Below are positions 42,634 through 51,416 of a stretch of 64,000 bases of DNA, one piece after another. Made by a program: the position numbers and the translations under genes. The notes under the pieces were generated by a model. The model was not told the DNA's origin. It ran no database searches and saw only the letters and a program-made list of their open reading frames with translations. Within the stretch, counting starts at the first letter, position 1. Each line of letters starts with the position of its first letter. This stretch comes from Nonomuraea spiralis (GTDB lineage: Bacteria; Actinomycetota; Actinomycetes; Streptosporangiales; Streptosporangiaceae). Location of the stretch: positions 692,481-756,480 of the forward strand of contig NZ_BMRC01000001.1 of NCBI RefSeq assembly GCF_014648435.1, in the 5' to 3' direction.

Positions 42634-45405
42634 ATGACCGGCGCGGACCCCCGGTGGCGGCTGCGCGGGCGGCAGATCGAGTGCGAGCTGCTCGACCGGT
42701 TCGTCGCGACCGTGCAGGACGGCCACAGCGCCGTACTGGTCCTGCGCGGCGAGGCCGGCATCGGCAGGACGGCCCTGCTGGAGTACGCCCGGGACAGCGC
42801 CTCCGGCTGCCGGGTCGCCTGGGCGGCCGGGGTGGAGTCGGAGACGGAGCTGGCCTTCGGCGGGCTGCACCAGCTCTGCGCCCCGTTCCTGGACCGCCTC
42901 CCCCGCCTGCCGGAGCCGCAGCGCGACGCGCTCGGCGTGGCGTTCGGGCTGAGCGCGGGCAGCGCGCCGGACCGCTTCCTGGTCGGGCTCGCGGTGCTCA
43001 ACCTGCTGGCCGGCGCGGCCGAGAAGGAGCCGCTGGTCTGCCTCGTCGACGACGCCCAGTGGCTGGACGAGGTCTCCGCGCAGACCCTCGTCTTCGTGGC
43101 CCGCCGCCTGCTCGACGGCCCGGTCGGGCTGCTGATCGCGGTCCGCGAGCCCCACCTCGGACAGGAGCTGCGAGGGCTGCCGCAGCGTGAAGTCGCCCGC
43201 CTGAGCGACAACGACGCCCGCGCCCTGCTGGACTCGGCGACCCCCGGGCGCTTCGACGAGCCGGTACGGGACCGGATCGTCGCCGAGGCCCAGGGGAACC
43301 CGCTGGCCCTGCTCGACCTGCCACGCGGCCTGACCCCGGCCGAGCTGGCGGGCGGTTTCGGGCGGCCCGGCGCGGCGCCGCCGGCCGGCCGGACGGAGCT
43401 GGACTTCCTGCGGCGGCTCCAGGCGTTGCCGGCCGAGACGCGGCGGCTGCTGCTCATCGCGGCGGCCGAGCCGCTGGGCGACGTGAGCCTGCTGGCCCGC
43501 GCGGCGGAGCTGCTGAGCGTCGGCACGTCCGCCGCGGCCCCGGCGGAGGCCGCGGGGCTGATCGGCATCGGGACCCGGGTGCGCTTCCGCCACCCGCTGG
43601 TGCGCTCGGCGGCCTACCGCGCGGCCACCCCCGAGGAGCAGCAGAACGTCCACCGCGCGCTGGCCGAGGCGACCGATCCGCACGCCGATCCCGAGCGCCG
43701 GGTGTGGCACCTGGCCGCCGCGACGGCCGCCCCCGACGAGACGGTCGCCGCCGAGCTGGAACGCCGCGCCGGCCGGGCGCAGGCGCGCGGCGGCGTCGCG
43801 GCGGCGGCCGCGTTCCTGGAGCGGGCGGCCGAGCTGACCCCCGATCCGGCCCGTCGCGGCCCCAGGGCGCTGGCCGCCGCCCGCGCCAAGTACCGTGCCG
43901 GCGGCTACGACACCGCCCTCGAACTGCTGGACGCGGCCGAGCTCAGCCCCCTGGACGAACACGACCTGGCCCGGTCCGGCCTGCTGCGCGGCCAGATCGT
44001 GTTCGCCTCCACGAGCGCCGGCACGGCGTTGCCGCTGCTGCTCGAAGCCGCCAGGCGGCTCGAACCGCTGGACCCCGGGCCGGCCCGCGAGGGTTACCGC
44101 GACGCCATGCACGCCGCCGTGACCGCCGGCCGCCTGCCGGGCGTCCCCGCGCTGCCGGACATCGCGAGGGCCGCGCTCGCCGTACCGGCCGGCCCGCCGC
44201 CGCGGCGTAATGACCGGTTCCTGAACGCCGTGGCCATGGGGGTCGTCGAGGACGACCCGGCGGGGGCGCAGGAGGTGTTGCGGGCGCTGCGCGGCTTCCA
44301 CACCGAGGAGCTCTCCGCGGAAGAGGGCCTGAGCTGGCTGCCGCTCGCGTGCCGCGTGGCGCACAACGTCTGGGACTTCGACGGCTGGACGGCGCTCTCG
44401 ACCCGGCTGGTCGACCTGGCCCGCGAGACGGGGGCGCTGTCGGTGTTGCCGACGGCTCTGCACATGCTCGTGTCGAACCGGGCACTCGCCGGCGACCTTG
44501 TCGGCGCCGACGAGCTGCTGGCCGAGGCGGTGACGGTCGGCGAGGCGACGGGCAGCCGCTTCCTCGCCCAGTACGCGGCCCTGGTGCTGGAGCCCTGGAA
44601 GGGCCGCCCGGCCACGACGAACCGGGCGATCGAGGCGGTCACCCGCGAGGTGGCCCTGCGAGGCGAGGGCAAGGTCGTCACCGCCACCCACTGGGCGAGC
44701 GCGGTGCTCCACAACGGCCTGGGCCGCTACGAGGAGGCGTACGTGGCCGCCGAACGCGGCGCCGAGCATCCGAGGGAGCTGGGCGGGGCGTACATCAGGT
44801 CGCTGGTCGAGCTGGTCGAGGCCGCGGCCAGGAGCGGCCGGGCGGCCCGCGCCGCCGAGGCCGCGCGGCGGCTCGACGAGCTGGCGCAGGCCGGCGGCAC
44901 CGACTGGGGCCTCGGCACCTCGGCGAGCGTACGCGCCCAGGTGAGCGAGGGACCGGCCGCCGAGGCACTGTACCGGGAGGCGGTCGAACGGCTCGAACGC
45001 ACCGAGGCCCGCCTGGTCCAGGCCCGCGCCCGCCTGCTGTACGGCGAGTGGCTGCGCCGGGAGAACCGCCGCGTCGACGCCCGCGAGCAGCTCGGCGCCG
45101 CCTGCGAGATGTTCGGCCGGATGGGCGCCGAGGCGTTCGCCGAACGGGCCCGCCGCGAGCTCCAGGCCACCGGCGAGAAGATCCGCAGGCGGCCCGCCGA
45201 GGCGACCGGCACGCTCACCCCGCAGGAGGCGCAGATCGCGCGGCTGGCGGGCGACGGGCTGACCAATCCCGAGATCGGCGCCCAGCTCTTCATCAGCCCG
45301 CACACGGTCGAATGGCACCTGCGGAAGGTGTTCATGAAGCTCGGCATCGTCTCCCGCAAACAGATCCGGCCCTCGCTCCTGAAGAGCGCGGCCGCCATGG
45401 CCTGA
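42634..45405 (+). CDS. LuxR-type regulator with AAA ATPase (LAL family)
   Basis: The 923-residue product has an N-terminal AAA/STAND ATPase, a long tetratricopeptide-like middle and a C-terminal LuxR HTH (LTPQEAQIARLAGDGLTNPE, then FISPHTVEWHLRKVFMKLGI) at about 850-915. LAL regulators switch on antibiotic or sugar genes on signal binding. The Walker A reads GEAGIGRTALLE: the invariant lysine is Arg45. Walker B is kept (LVCLVDDAQWLDE). The ATG at 42634 opens the domain; an upstream in-frame GTG at 42580 is possible since neither has a strong ribosome site. Target genes unknown. Confidence 0.85.
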   Translation: MTGADPRWRLRGRQIECELLDRFVATVQDGHSAVLVLRGEAGIGRTALLEYARDSASGCRVAWAAGVESETELAFGGLHQLCAPFLDRLPRLPEPQRDALGVAFGLSAGSAPDRFLVGLAVLNLLAGAAEKEPLVCLVDDAQWLDEVSAQTLVFVARRLLDGPVGLLIAVREPHLGQELRGLPQREVARLSDNDARALLDSATPGRFDEPVRDRIVAEAQGNPLALLDLPRGLTPAELAGGFGRPGAAPPAGRTELDFLRRLQALPAETRRLLLIAAAEPLGDVSLLARAAELLSVGTSAAAPAEAAGLIGIGTRVRFRHPLVRSAAYRAATPEEQQNVHRALAEATDPHADPERRVWHLAAATAAPDETVAAELERRAGRAQARGGVAAAAAFLERAAELTPDPARRGPRALAAARAKYRAGGYDTALELLDAAELSPLDEHDLARSGLLRGQIVFASTSAGTALPLLLEAARRLEPLDPGPAREGYRDAMHAAVTAGRLPGVPALPDIARAALAVPAGPPPRRNDRFLNAVAMGVVEDDPAGAQEVLRALRGFHTEELSAEEGLSWLPLACRVAHNVWDFDGWTALSTRLVDLARETGALSVLPTALHMLVSNRALAGDLVGADELLAEAVTVGEATGSRFLAQYAALVLEPWKGRPATTNRAIEAVTREVALRGEGKVVTATHWASAVLHNGLGRYEEAYVAAERGAEHPRELGGAYIRSLVELVEAAARSGRAARAAEAARRLDELAQAGGTDWGLGTSASVRAQVSEGPAAEALYREAVERLERTEARLVQARARLLYGEWLRRENRRVDAREQLGAACEMFGRMGAEAFAERARRELQATGEKIRRRPAEATGTLTPQEAQIARLAGDGLTNPEIGAQLFISPHTVEWHLRKVFMKLGIVSRKQIRPSLLKSAAAMA

Positions 45406-45428
45406 TCGCGACCGCCCCTCCCTGGCTG

Positions 45429-45446
45429 ATGTAACACGTGCTACAT
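45429..45446. promoter_or_regulatory. Near-perfect 18-bp palindrome upstream of ChrB-like gene
   Basis: ATGTAACACGTGCTACAT matches its own complement at 8 of 9 base pairs. It ends 8 bp before the GTG of the ChrB-like gene, where it would cover the promoter, so it is probably the operator for that operon. Confidence 0.65.
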
Positions 45447-45454
45447 TCGCCGAT

Positions 45455-46033
45455 GTGGCTGACATGCAACAGGCCGGTCGCTGGCTCGTTCTGGTGATCA
45501 AGGTTCCCGCGGAGCCGTCCCGGCATCGGGTGGCGGTGTGGCGGGAGCTGCGCAAGATCGGCGCGCTCTCGCTCGGGCAGGGCGTGTGGGCCGTACCGGA
45601 CGTACCGGTCTTCGCCGCCGGCGTCGCCCGCGCGACGACGCTCACCGAGCAGGCCGGCGGCCAGTTCATGACGCTGGTCGCGACCGGGCGCGGCACGCAG
45701 GACGCCGACCGCCTGCGGGCGCTGTTCGGCGCGGCCCGGTCCGCCGACTGGGTGGAGTTCCTGGCCGACTGCGGCGCGTTCGAGGAGGAGCTGGCCAAGG
45801 AGATCCGCATCGGCAAGCTCACCATGGCCGAGCTGGAGGAGGAGGAGCAGTCGCTGGAGCGGCTGCGCCGCTGGCACCGCGACCTGACGGCCCGGGACGT
45901 CTTCGGCGCCCCGGAGGCCGCCAAGGCGTCGGAACGGCTGCGCGAGTGCGCCGCGGCCTGCGAGGACTTCGCCGAACGGGTTTTCGCCGCCCTCCACGAG
46001 ATGCCCCACCAGCCGCCGCAGGACGCCCGATGA
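45455..46033 (+). CDS. ChrB N-terminal-domain regulator (chromate-resistance type)
   Basis: The 192-residue product matches the ChrB N-terminal domain (WLVLVIKVPAEPSRHRVAVW, then GALSLGQGVWAVPD), a PaaX/PadR-like fold, followed by a coiled-coil-rich C-terminal half (EEEEQSLERLRRWHRDLTAR). ChrB proteins sense chromate and regulate chr operons. Here the partner gene, overlapping by 4 bp, is an MFS carrier rather than ChrA. A near-perfect palindrome lies directly upstream of the GTG start. Chromate as signal is inferred from the family name only. Confidence 0.82.
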   Translation: MADMQQAGRWLVLVIKVPAEPSRHRVAVWRELRKIGALSLGQGVWAVPDVPVFAAGVARATTLTEQAGGQFMTLVATGRGTQDADRLRALFGAARSADWVEFLADCGAFEEELAKEIRIGKLTMAELEEEEQSLERLRRWHRDLTARDVFGAPEAAKASERLRECAAACEDFAERVFAALHEMPHQPPQDAR

Positions 46034-47220
46034 CCCGCCCGGCGCCCGCCGCCGCACCGGCCCGGCAGATGTGGCCCCTGTACGCGGCCGGGTTCACCAC
46101 CGCGTTCGGCGCGCACGGCATCGCCGCCAACCTCGGCGGGTTCTCCGCCGACGCGGTCACCTCGCTGCTCGTCCTCGGCGGCCTGCTGGCCCTCTACGAC
46201 GGCGTCGAGGTGCTGCTCAAGCCGCTGTTCGGCAGCCTGGCCGACCGGATCGGCGCCCGTCCGCTGCTGCTGGGCGGCCTGGTGGCCTTCGCGGTCGCCT
46301 CCGGCCTGTACGTCGTCGCCGACAGCCCCGGATGGTTGTGGGCCGCCCGCCTGGGCCAGGGCGCGGCGGCCTCGGCGTTCTCCCCGTCGGCCTCGGCGCT
46401 GGTGGCCAGGCTCAACCCGGCGGCCAAGCTCGGCCGGGCCTTCGGCGGCTACGGCTTCTGGAAGTCGATCGGCTACACCCTCGGCCCGCTGCTGGGCGGC
46501 GTGCTGGTGTGGGCCGGTGGGCTGCGGCTGCTGTTCGCGGTCCTGACGGTGCTGGGCGCGGCGGTCGCCGTATGGGCCGCGCTGGCCGTTCCCGTCGTGC
46601 CGCCGCTGCCCAAGGCCCGCCAGACGGTGCTGGACCTGGCGCGGCGCCTGGCCGACCCGGCCTTCCTCGTCCCGACCGCCGCGCTGGCCGCGGTCACCGC
46701 CGCGCTGTCGGTCGGCGTGGGCTTCCTGCCCGTGTCCGGCAGGGCCGCCGGTCTCGGCACGGTCGCGACCGGCGCGGCGGTCTCGGTCCTGGCGGCGTGC
46801 GCGGCGATCGTCCAGCCCAGGGCCGGACGGGCGCTCGACGCGGGGCGTCTGAGCATCCGTACCGGCCTGCCGGCCGGGCTGCTGATCACCGCGGCCGGGC
46901 TGGCCTGCGCCACGCTGCCCGGACTGGCCGGCATCCTGTCGGCCGCCGTGCTGATCGGCGCCGGGACCGGGCTCATCACGCCGCTCGGGTTCGCCGCCCT
47001 CGCCGCCCGTACGCCCGCCGAGCGTATGGGCCAGACCATGGGCGCGGCCGAGCTGGGCCGCGAGCTCGGCGACGCGGGCGGCCCGCTGCTCGTCGCCGGC
47101 GTCGCCACCCTGGCCTCGCTCGCCTACGGCTACGCCGTGCTCGCGGCCCTGGTCGCCGTGGGCCCCCTCATCGCCCTCGCGCTGCGCCGCCGTCCGGCCC
47201 AGGAGCCGCCCCGCGTCTGA
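46030..47220 (+). CDS. MFS transporter coupled to ChrB-like regulator
   Basis: The 396-residue, 12-helix MFS carrier has motif A as GSLADRIGARPLLLGG near residue 75. Its ATG overlaps the regulator stop (ATGA), so expression is coupled. It takes the place normally held by the ChrA chromate exporter and may therefore export an oxyanion or drug under ChrB-type control. The 3' end overlaps the convergent MFS gene by 53 bp. Substrate unknown. Confidence 0.87.
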   Translation: MTRPAPAAAPARQMWPLYAAGFTTAFGAHGIAANLGGFSADAVTSLLVLGGLLALYDGVEVLLKPLFGSLADRIGARPLLLGGLVAFAVASGLYVVADSPGWLWAARLGQGAAASAFSPSASALVARLNPAAKLGRAFGGYGFWKSIGYTLGPLLGGVLVWAGGLRLLFAVLTVLGAAVAVWAALAVPVVPPLPKARQTVLDLARRLADPAFLVPTAALAAVTAALSVGVGFLPVSGRAAGLGTVATGAAVSVLAACAAIVQPRAGRALDAGRLSIRTGLPAGLLITAAGLACATLPGLAGILSAAVLIGAGTGLITPLGFAALAARTPAERMGQTMGAAELGRELGDAGGPLLVAGVATLASLAYGYAVLAALVAVGPLIALALRRRPAQEPPRV

Positions 47221-48517
47221 CGGCGAGGACCACCGGCACGATCGCCAGCGCCAGCACACCCCCGCCGACGGCCAGTACGGAGTAACCGGCGGCGGCGACC
47301 AGCAGGCCGGAGGCCAGGCCGCCCACCGCGCCCGCGACGGCCACGGCGACGTCCACCAGGCCCTGAACCCTGGCACGGCCGGCCAGCGGGACGGCGTCGG
47401 TGACGATCGCGGTGCCGCTGATGAGGCCGAGGTTCCAGCCCAGGCCCAGCAGCGCCAGGGCCACCGCGATCGCCGCGACGGAGTCGCCCGGCGCGTACGC
47501 CGCCATGATCCCGGCGGCCAGCAGGGTCAGCGCCGAGGCGACGGCGATCGTACGGCGGCCGTACCGGTCGACGAGCCAGCCGCTCAGGGGCGAGGGCAGG
47601 TACATCGCCGCGATGTGGACGCCGATGACGAGGCCGGAGGCGCCGGTCCCGTTGCCGTGATCGTGCATGTGGACGGGCGTCATCGTCATGATCGCGACCA
47701 TGACCAGCTGGGTGCACACCATGACCAGCACGCCCGCGAGCACACCCGGGGACCGTTCTCCGGCCGTCGATCCAGGACGGGCCTCGCCCTTCCCATCGGC
47801 GCGTCCGGCCTCCAGGGCGCGGGCCAGCAGCAGCGGATCCGGGCGCAGCCAGACGGCCAGCACCAGGGCGGCCACCGCGTAGGCGGCCCCGGCCAGCAGG
47901 AACGGCCCGGCCAGGTACGGGATGCCGAGGCCGTGCGCGAGGTCGCCGGTGACGCCGGCCAGGCCGGGGCCGAGCACGCCGCCCATGGTGGTGGCCACCA
48001 GCACCGTGGACACCGCGCGGGCGCGGCCGGCGGAGGTCGCCAGGTCGGCTCCCGCGTACCGGGCCTGGAGGTTGGTGGCCACACCGGCGCCGTAGACGAA
48101 CATCGCGGCGAACAGCAGTACCGGTGAGCCGGCGACGGCGGCGGCGACGACGCCCACGCTCCCGACGGCGCCTGCCAGATATCCGGCCGCGAGGCCGGGA
48201 CGGCGTCCGCGCGCCTGGGAGACCCGCCCGACGGCGACGGCCGCCAGCGCGGAACCGGCGGTGGACAGCGCGCTCACCACCCCAGTGAGGCTGGTGGAGC
48301 CGAGCATGTCCTGCGCGAGCAGCGCGCCGACGGTCACCCCGGCCGCCAGCCCGGCGCCGCTGAGCACCTGGGCGGCGACCAGGACGATCAGGACGCGACG
48401 CTGCGCCCGAAGGCGCGTCAGACCCTCGTTTCCGCCGGGCGCGCCGGCCGTCACGACCGCACCCCCCGGGCCGGGCGCGCCGGTCGTCACGTGCGGCCCT
48501 TTCCGGCCGGTCGTCAT
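47168..48517 (-). CDS. MFS transporter
   Basis: The 449-residue, 12-helix carrier has VGRVSQARGRRPGLAAGYLA as motif A of the first half and VDRYGRRTIAVAS as its copy in the second half. The ATG at 48517 has AGAGGG 5 bp upstream. The N-terminus before helix 1 is odd: about 40 residues with VTTGAPG/VTAGAPGG repeats. A His-rich loop (PVHMHDHGNG) lies in the middle. It is convergent with the preceding MFS gene and overlaps it by 53 bp. Substrate unknown. Confidence 0.85.
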   Translation of the reverse strand: MTTGRKGPHVTTGAPGPGGAVVTAGAPGGNEGLTRLRAQRRVLIVLVAAQVLSGAGLAAGVTVGALLAQDMLGSTSLTGVVSALSTAGSALAAVAVGRVSQARGRRPGLAAGYLAGAVGSVGVVAAAVAGSPVLLFAAMFVYGAGVATNLQARYAGADLATSAGRARAVSTVLVATTMGGVLGPGLAGVTGDLAHGLGIPYLAGPFLLAGAAYAVAALVLAVWLRPDPLLLARALEAGRADGKGEARPGSTAGERSPGVLAGVLVMVCTQLVMVAIMTMTPVHMHDHGNGTGASGLVIGVHIAAMYLPSPLSGWLVDRYGRRTIAVASALTLLAAGIMAAYAPGDSVAAIAVALALLGLGWNLGLISGTAIVTDAVPLAGRARVQGLVDVAVAVAGAVGGLASGLLVAAAGYSVLAVGGGVLALAIVPVVLAVRRGAAPGPDGGAARGR

Positions 48518-48569
48518 GTACGCCCTCTTCGCGCCGGGCGCGGCCGGGCCGGATCGGGGCGGCCGTGCC

Positions 48570-49355
48570 TCATCCCCGGTCACCCAGGTCCAGGCGGTCG
48601 CCCAGCCCCGCCTCGGCGAACGCGGCCACCAGGTCGTCACGTCCCTCGGTGAAGTGCGCCCAGCTGTCGTGGTGGACGGGGACGACGCGGCGGGCGCCGA
48701 GAATGCGGGCGGCCTCGGCGGCCTGCGCGCTGTCGAGGACGATCAGCGCGTTGTCGAACAGGATGGGGAACCGGGGAGCCCCGGCGAAGAGGACGGCGAC
48801 GTCCACCGGGCCGAAGCGCCCGGCGATCTCCCTGACCGCGTCGAGCGAGGCGTTGTCGCCGCTGACGTAGACAGTGGGCAGCCCCTCCCCCGTCAGGACG
48901 AACCCGACGACCTGCCCGGTTACCGGCTCGACCTCCTCACGGGCGCCGGGCCCGTGCACGGCCGGGGCGCCCGTTACGGTGATCACGTCGCCGCCGGGCC
49001 GCTCCAGCTCGACCGGCTCCCAGTCGGCCAGCCCCCTGGTCCCGTCGCCCAGGCGCCGCGCGGCGTCCGGCGTGGTCAGGACGAGCGGGACCTCGCGCAG
49101 CAGGTTCCGGCCGGCGTCGTCGAGGTGGTCCGGGTGGTCGTGCGAGAGCAGGACCACGTCGATACGGCCGAGGCCGTCGGGCGTCGCGGCGGGGGGCTCC
49201 GTCTTGGTCAGCCGGCCGCCCGGCACGTCGTAGACGCCGGGAGCGTCGAAGGTCGGGTCGATCAGGAAACGCAGGCCGCCGTACTCGAAGAGCACGGTCG
49301 GGCCGCCGAGGACGCGGATGGGGAGCAGGTCAGGGCCGGTACGCGTGTCAGCCAT
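48570..49355 (-). CDS. Metallo-beta-lactamase-fold hydrolase (UlaG-like)
   Basis: The 261-residue product has the zinc motif SHDHPDHLDD (H72, H74, D76, H77) and later ligands around APAVHGPG, VYVSGDNAS and VVPVHHDSW. The start MADTRTGP at 49355 is preferred to the ATG one codon upstream because GAGG then has normal spacing. It resembles the L-ascorbate-6-phosphate lactonase/UlaG group. It is divergent from a CGNR zinc-finger protein, with three copies of an 8-bp operator half-site between. Confidence 0.87.
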   Translation of the reverse strand: MADTRTGPDLLPIRVLGGPTVLFEYGGLRFLIDPTFDAPGVYDVPGGRLTKTEPPAATPDGLGRIDVVLLSHDHPDHLDDAGRNLLREVPLVLTTPDAARRLGDGTRGLADWEPVELERPGGDVITVTGAPAVHGPGAREEVEPVTGQVVGFVLTGEGLPTVYVSGDNASLDAVREIAGRFGPVDVAVLFAGAPRFPILFDNALIVLDSAQAAEAARILGARRVVPVHHDSWAHFTEGRDDLVAAFAEAGLGDRLDLGDRG

Positions 49356-49362
49356 CATTACC

Positions 49363-49415
49363 TCACGGATGGGAAGCGGTTTATCCGTGAAGGACGGTAG
49401 CGGTGTCTCACGGAT
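49363..49415. promoter_or_regulatory. Three-copy TCACGGAT operator between MBL and CGNR genes
   Basis: TCACGGAT at 49363-49370 and its inverse ATCCGTGA at 49383-49390 are a perfect inverted repeat with a 12-bp spacer; a third TCACGGAT lies at 49408-49415. The three half-sites fill the 85-bp gap between the divergent starts at 49355 and 49441. Confidence 0.7.
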
Positions 49416-49440
49416 GAATGCAAGCCGTACCATGAGAGGT

Positions 49441-50043
49441 ATGAGCGATCCCCTGACGGCCGAGCCCGCGCTGCCGCCCGCGCCGGGGGCGGAGGACTAC
49501 GTCGCCATCGACTTCGTGAACAGCGCCGTCGCGCTTCCCGGAGGACACTTCAGCGACCTCCTCGGCACCCCCGGAGCGACGAACCGGTGGCTCACCGAAC
49601 ACGGCCTGGCCCCGGCCGACGCAGGCGTGCGGGAGATGTGCGCCACGCAGCTGCGCTCACTGCGCGAGCACCTCAGATCGTTGTTCGCCTCCCGCGTCGA
49701 CGGGCTGCCCCCCTTGCCCTCGGCCCTGTCCGCCGTCAACGACGCGCTGAGCAGGGCCCCTTCGGCCGCCCTGCTCCAATGGGACGAGAAACACGGCCCC
49801 TACCGCGCGGCGCCGTGCCCCACCAACGAGATCCTCGACCGCGCTCTGGCGACCCTCGCCGCCAACGCGGCCGACCTGCTGACCGGCTCCGACGCCGACC
49901 GCCTCACCGCGTGCGGGTCCAGCCCGTGCAACCGCTACCTGCTGCGCCACGGCCGCCGCCACTGGTGCTCGGTCCGCTGCGGCGACCGCGCCCGCGCCGC
50001 CCGCGCCTACGCCCGCCGCTCCGGCGAGCCGGGGAGTGCATGA
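49441..50043 (+). CDS. CGNR zinc-finger (ABATE-domain) regulator
   Basis: The 200-residue product has an N-terminal ABATE domain (YVAIDFVNSAVALPG) and a C-terminal CGNR-type zinc finger: CGSSPCNRYLL, then HWCSVRCGDRARAARAYARR. Here the CGNR signature reads CGDR. Such proteins are predicted DNA-binding regulators. It is divergent from the metallo-beta-lactamase-fold gene, with repeated TCACGGAT sites between, so it probably regulates both. GAGAGG lies just before the ATG. Confidence 0.85.
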   Translation: MSDPLTAEPALPPAPGAEDYVAIDFVNSAVALPGGHFSDLLGTPGATNRWLTEHGLAPADAGVREMCATQLRSLREHLRSLFASRVDGLPPLPSALSAVNDALSRAPSAALLQWDEKHGPYRAAPCPTNEILDRALATLAANAADLLTGSDADRLTACGSSPCNRYLLRHGRRHWCSVRCGDRARAARAYARRSGEPGSA

Positions 50044-50127
50044 CAGGAGCCGTTCAGGTCGTGCGAGGGGCCGATCCGTATGACCGACGGCATGCCGACC
50101 ACCGAACTCTGCTGGCGGGAATGACCC

Positions 50128-50325
50128 GTGTTCCGCCGTCCCGGCCGCCTGGTCGCCCTGGCCGTCGCGGCCCTCGTCGTCATCGGGACGGCCCTGCTGG
50201 GCGCGCTCATCGAGGCGCGGGTGTTCGTGGGCGTCGCCCTGGTCCTGGCGCTCAGCGCCGTCCTCGCATCGGGCTCGGCGTGTGGCTGCGCCGGGGCACG
50301 GCGGCCTTCGCCGTACAGCCGATGA
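50128..50325 (+). CDS. Possible small two-helix membrane protein
   Basis: A GTG-started frame of 65 residues encodes two hydrophobic helices (LVALAVAALVVIGTALLGAL and VFVGVALVLALSAVLASG) with a basic start and a Cys-containing tail. Third-position GC is high up to about 50275 and then falls, so the 3' part may be out of its original context. No strong ribosome site is seen. It could be a remnant of a larger membrane protein. Confidence 0.35.
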   Translation: MFRRPGRLVALAVAALVVIGTALLGALIEARVFVGVALVLALSAVLASGSACGCAGARRPSPYSR

Positions 50326-50349
50326 TGGTGGAGTATCCGCAGGTGACCG

Positions 50350-50500
50350 TCCATTACGTGCCGTGGTGCCGCCGTCGTCCCCGCCCGGCGCAGGGCCGGC
50401 CAGGCCGTGGCCACCGCGTACGCGCCCAGCACGGCGAGCCCGGCCCACTCGGGCAGCGGGAAGCACCCCCGCCGACCGGCCTTCGAGGAGGCTGAGTGCT
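50350..50500 (-). pseudogene. Possible C-terminal remnant of an ABC-2-type permease
   Basis: On the minus strand the frame reads FPLPEWAGLAVLGAYAVATA and then WPALRRAG, like the last helix of an actinobacterial ABC-2 permease. Nothing upstream of about 50500 supports the rest of such a gene, and the frame runs past the expected end without a stop. Low confidence. Confidence 0.25.
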
Positions 50501-50815
50501 GACTTTGGGGGGCTTCTTCGCCTGTTAGTGATCCGTGATGCCCCGGAGCCGTGGGGCCGCGATTCTTACCAGCAGGCCAGGTTGGCCGAACCTGGCCACA
50601 AGCCCTCACGGCAAGCCCGAGCTGCCAGCAGATGCGGACGCCGCAGTCCACGCCGGATCAGACAAGACGATGCGCCCGCGCAGGCTCCGGACGACCGCGC
50701 CGGAGATCATTTCACCAGTTCAGAGACACCTTCTGATCCCCGCCGCGGCGGGGATGTGGTGGCTGACGGACAGATCCAGGGCCGGTAGACGGACATCGGG
50801 AGCGTGTCGGCTATG
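50501..50815. other. Non-coding or decayed stretch
   Basis: Frames here lack high third-position GC, recognisable domains and ribosome sites. I see no RNA gene, insertion sequence or clear terminator. It lies between the possible permease remnant and the NTF2-like gene. Confidence 0.5.
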
Positions 50816-51178
50816 TCAATCGGTCGTGCCGGCGTGCACGGCGATGATTCGCCAGCCGTGTGTCTCGTCGTACAGCCACGTACGGGTGTAGCGCATCCTG
50901 GCCGCGAACGGCGCCCCGGAGACGGTCCCTTCGACGGTGCCGAGAAACCACGTCACCCCGGTGCGCCCATCGGCGAGCACGGTCAACTCCTCCTCGGCCA
51001 CCCTCGTCACCACCTGCGTCCGAGTGCGGTGCAGCTCCAGGTCGTCCGCCTTGGTCGCAACGTTCGCACCGAAGGTAAAGATCAGCCGATCATCCAGCAG
51101 CCGATCCAGCGCCTCGACATCTCCGGCGAGCTGCGCGGCCTGAAGTCGGCGCTCGGCGTCCCGCAAGTCCTCCATCAT
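50816..51178 (-). CDS. SnoaL/NTF2-like (DUF4440-type) protein
   Basis: The 120-residue product is a cone-shaped NTF2-like domain: RRLQAAQLAGDVEALDRLLD helix pair, then LIFTFGANVATKADDLELHR and the final WRIIAVHAG strand. Members bind small hydrophobic ligands or act as ketosteroid-isomerase-like enzymes; key catalytic residues cannot be assigned. GGGAGG lies 9 bp before the ATG at 51178. It stands alone in a gene-poor stretch. Confidence 0.8.
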   Translation of the reverse strand: MMEDLRDAERRLQAAQLAGDVEALDRLLDDRLIFTFGANVATKADDLELHRTRTQVVTRVAEEELTVLADGRTGVTWFLGTVEGTVSGAPFAARMRYTRTWLYDETHGWRIIAVHAGTTD

Positions 51179-51416
51179 GAGGCCCACCCTCCCAGTCGGC
51201 GCCGTATCCGCGCCAGGACGTTCACGCTCGGCTGATCCTCGCAGTCCGATCCAGGGACTCCGATCGCCGGTGAGTGGGTGTCAGGTTCAGAAGGCTTCCC
51301 GACAGGCCGTCGAAGTGTTGCTCGGCGGCCCAGAAAGCCGGCCTCGGCATCGCAGGCCGCCTGGACCATGCCGAGAGCCCCCTGCGCGACAGCTAAATTC
51401 GCGCATTCAGGCCCAG

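Noticed and set aside
42529..47376. 1615-residue open frame on the minus strand
   Set aside because: It is the antisense of the LAL, ChrB-like and MFS genes, with no domain or ribosome site.
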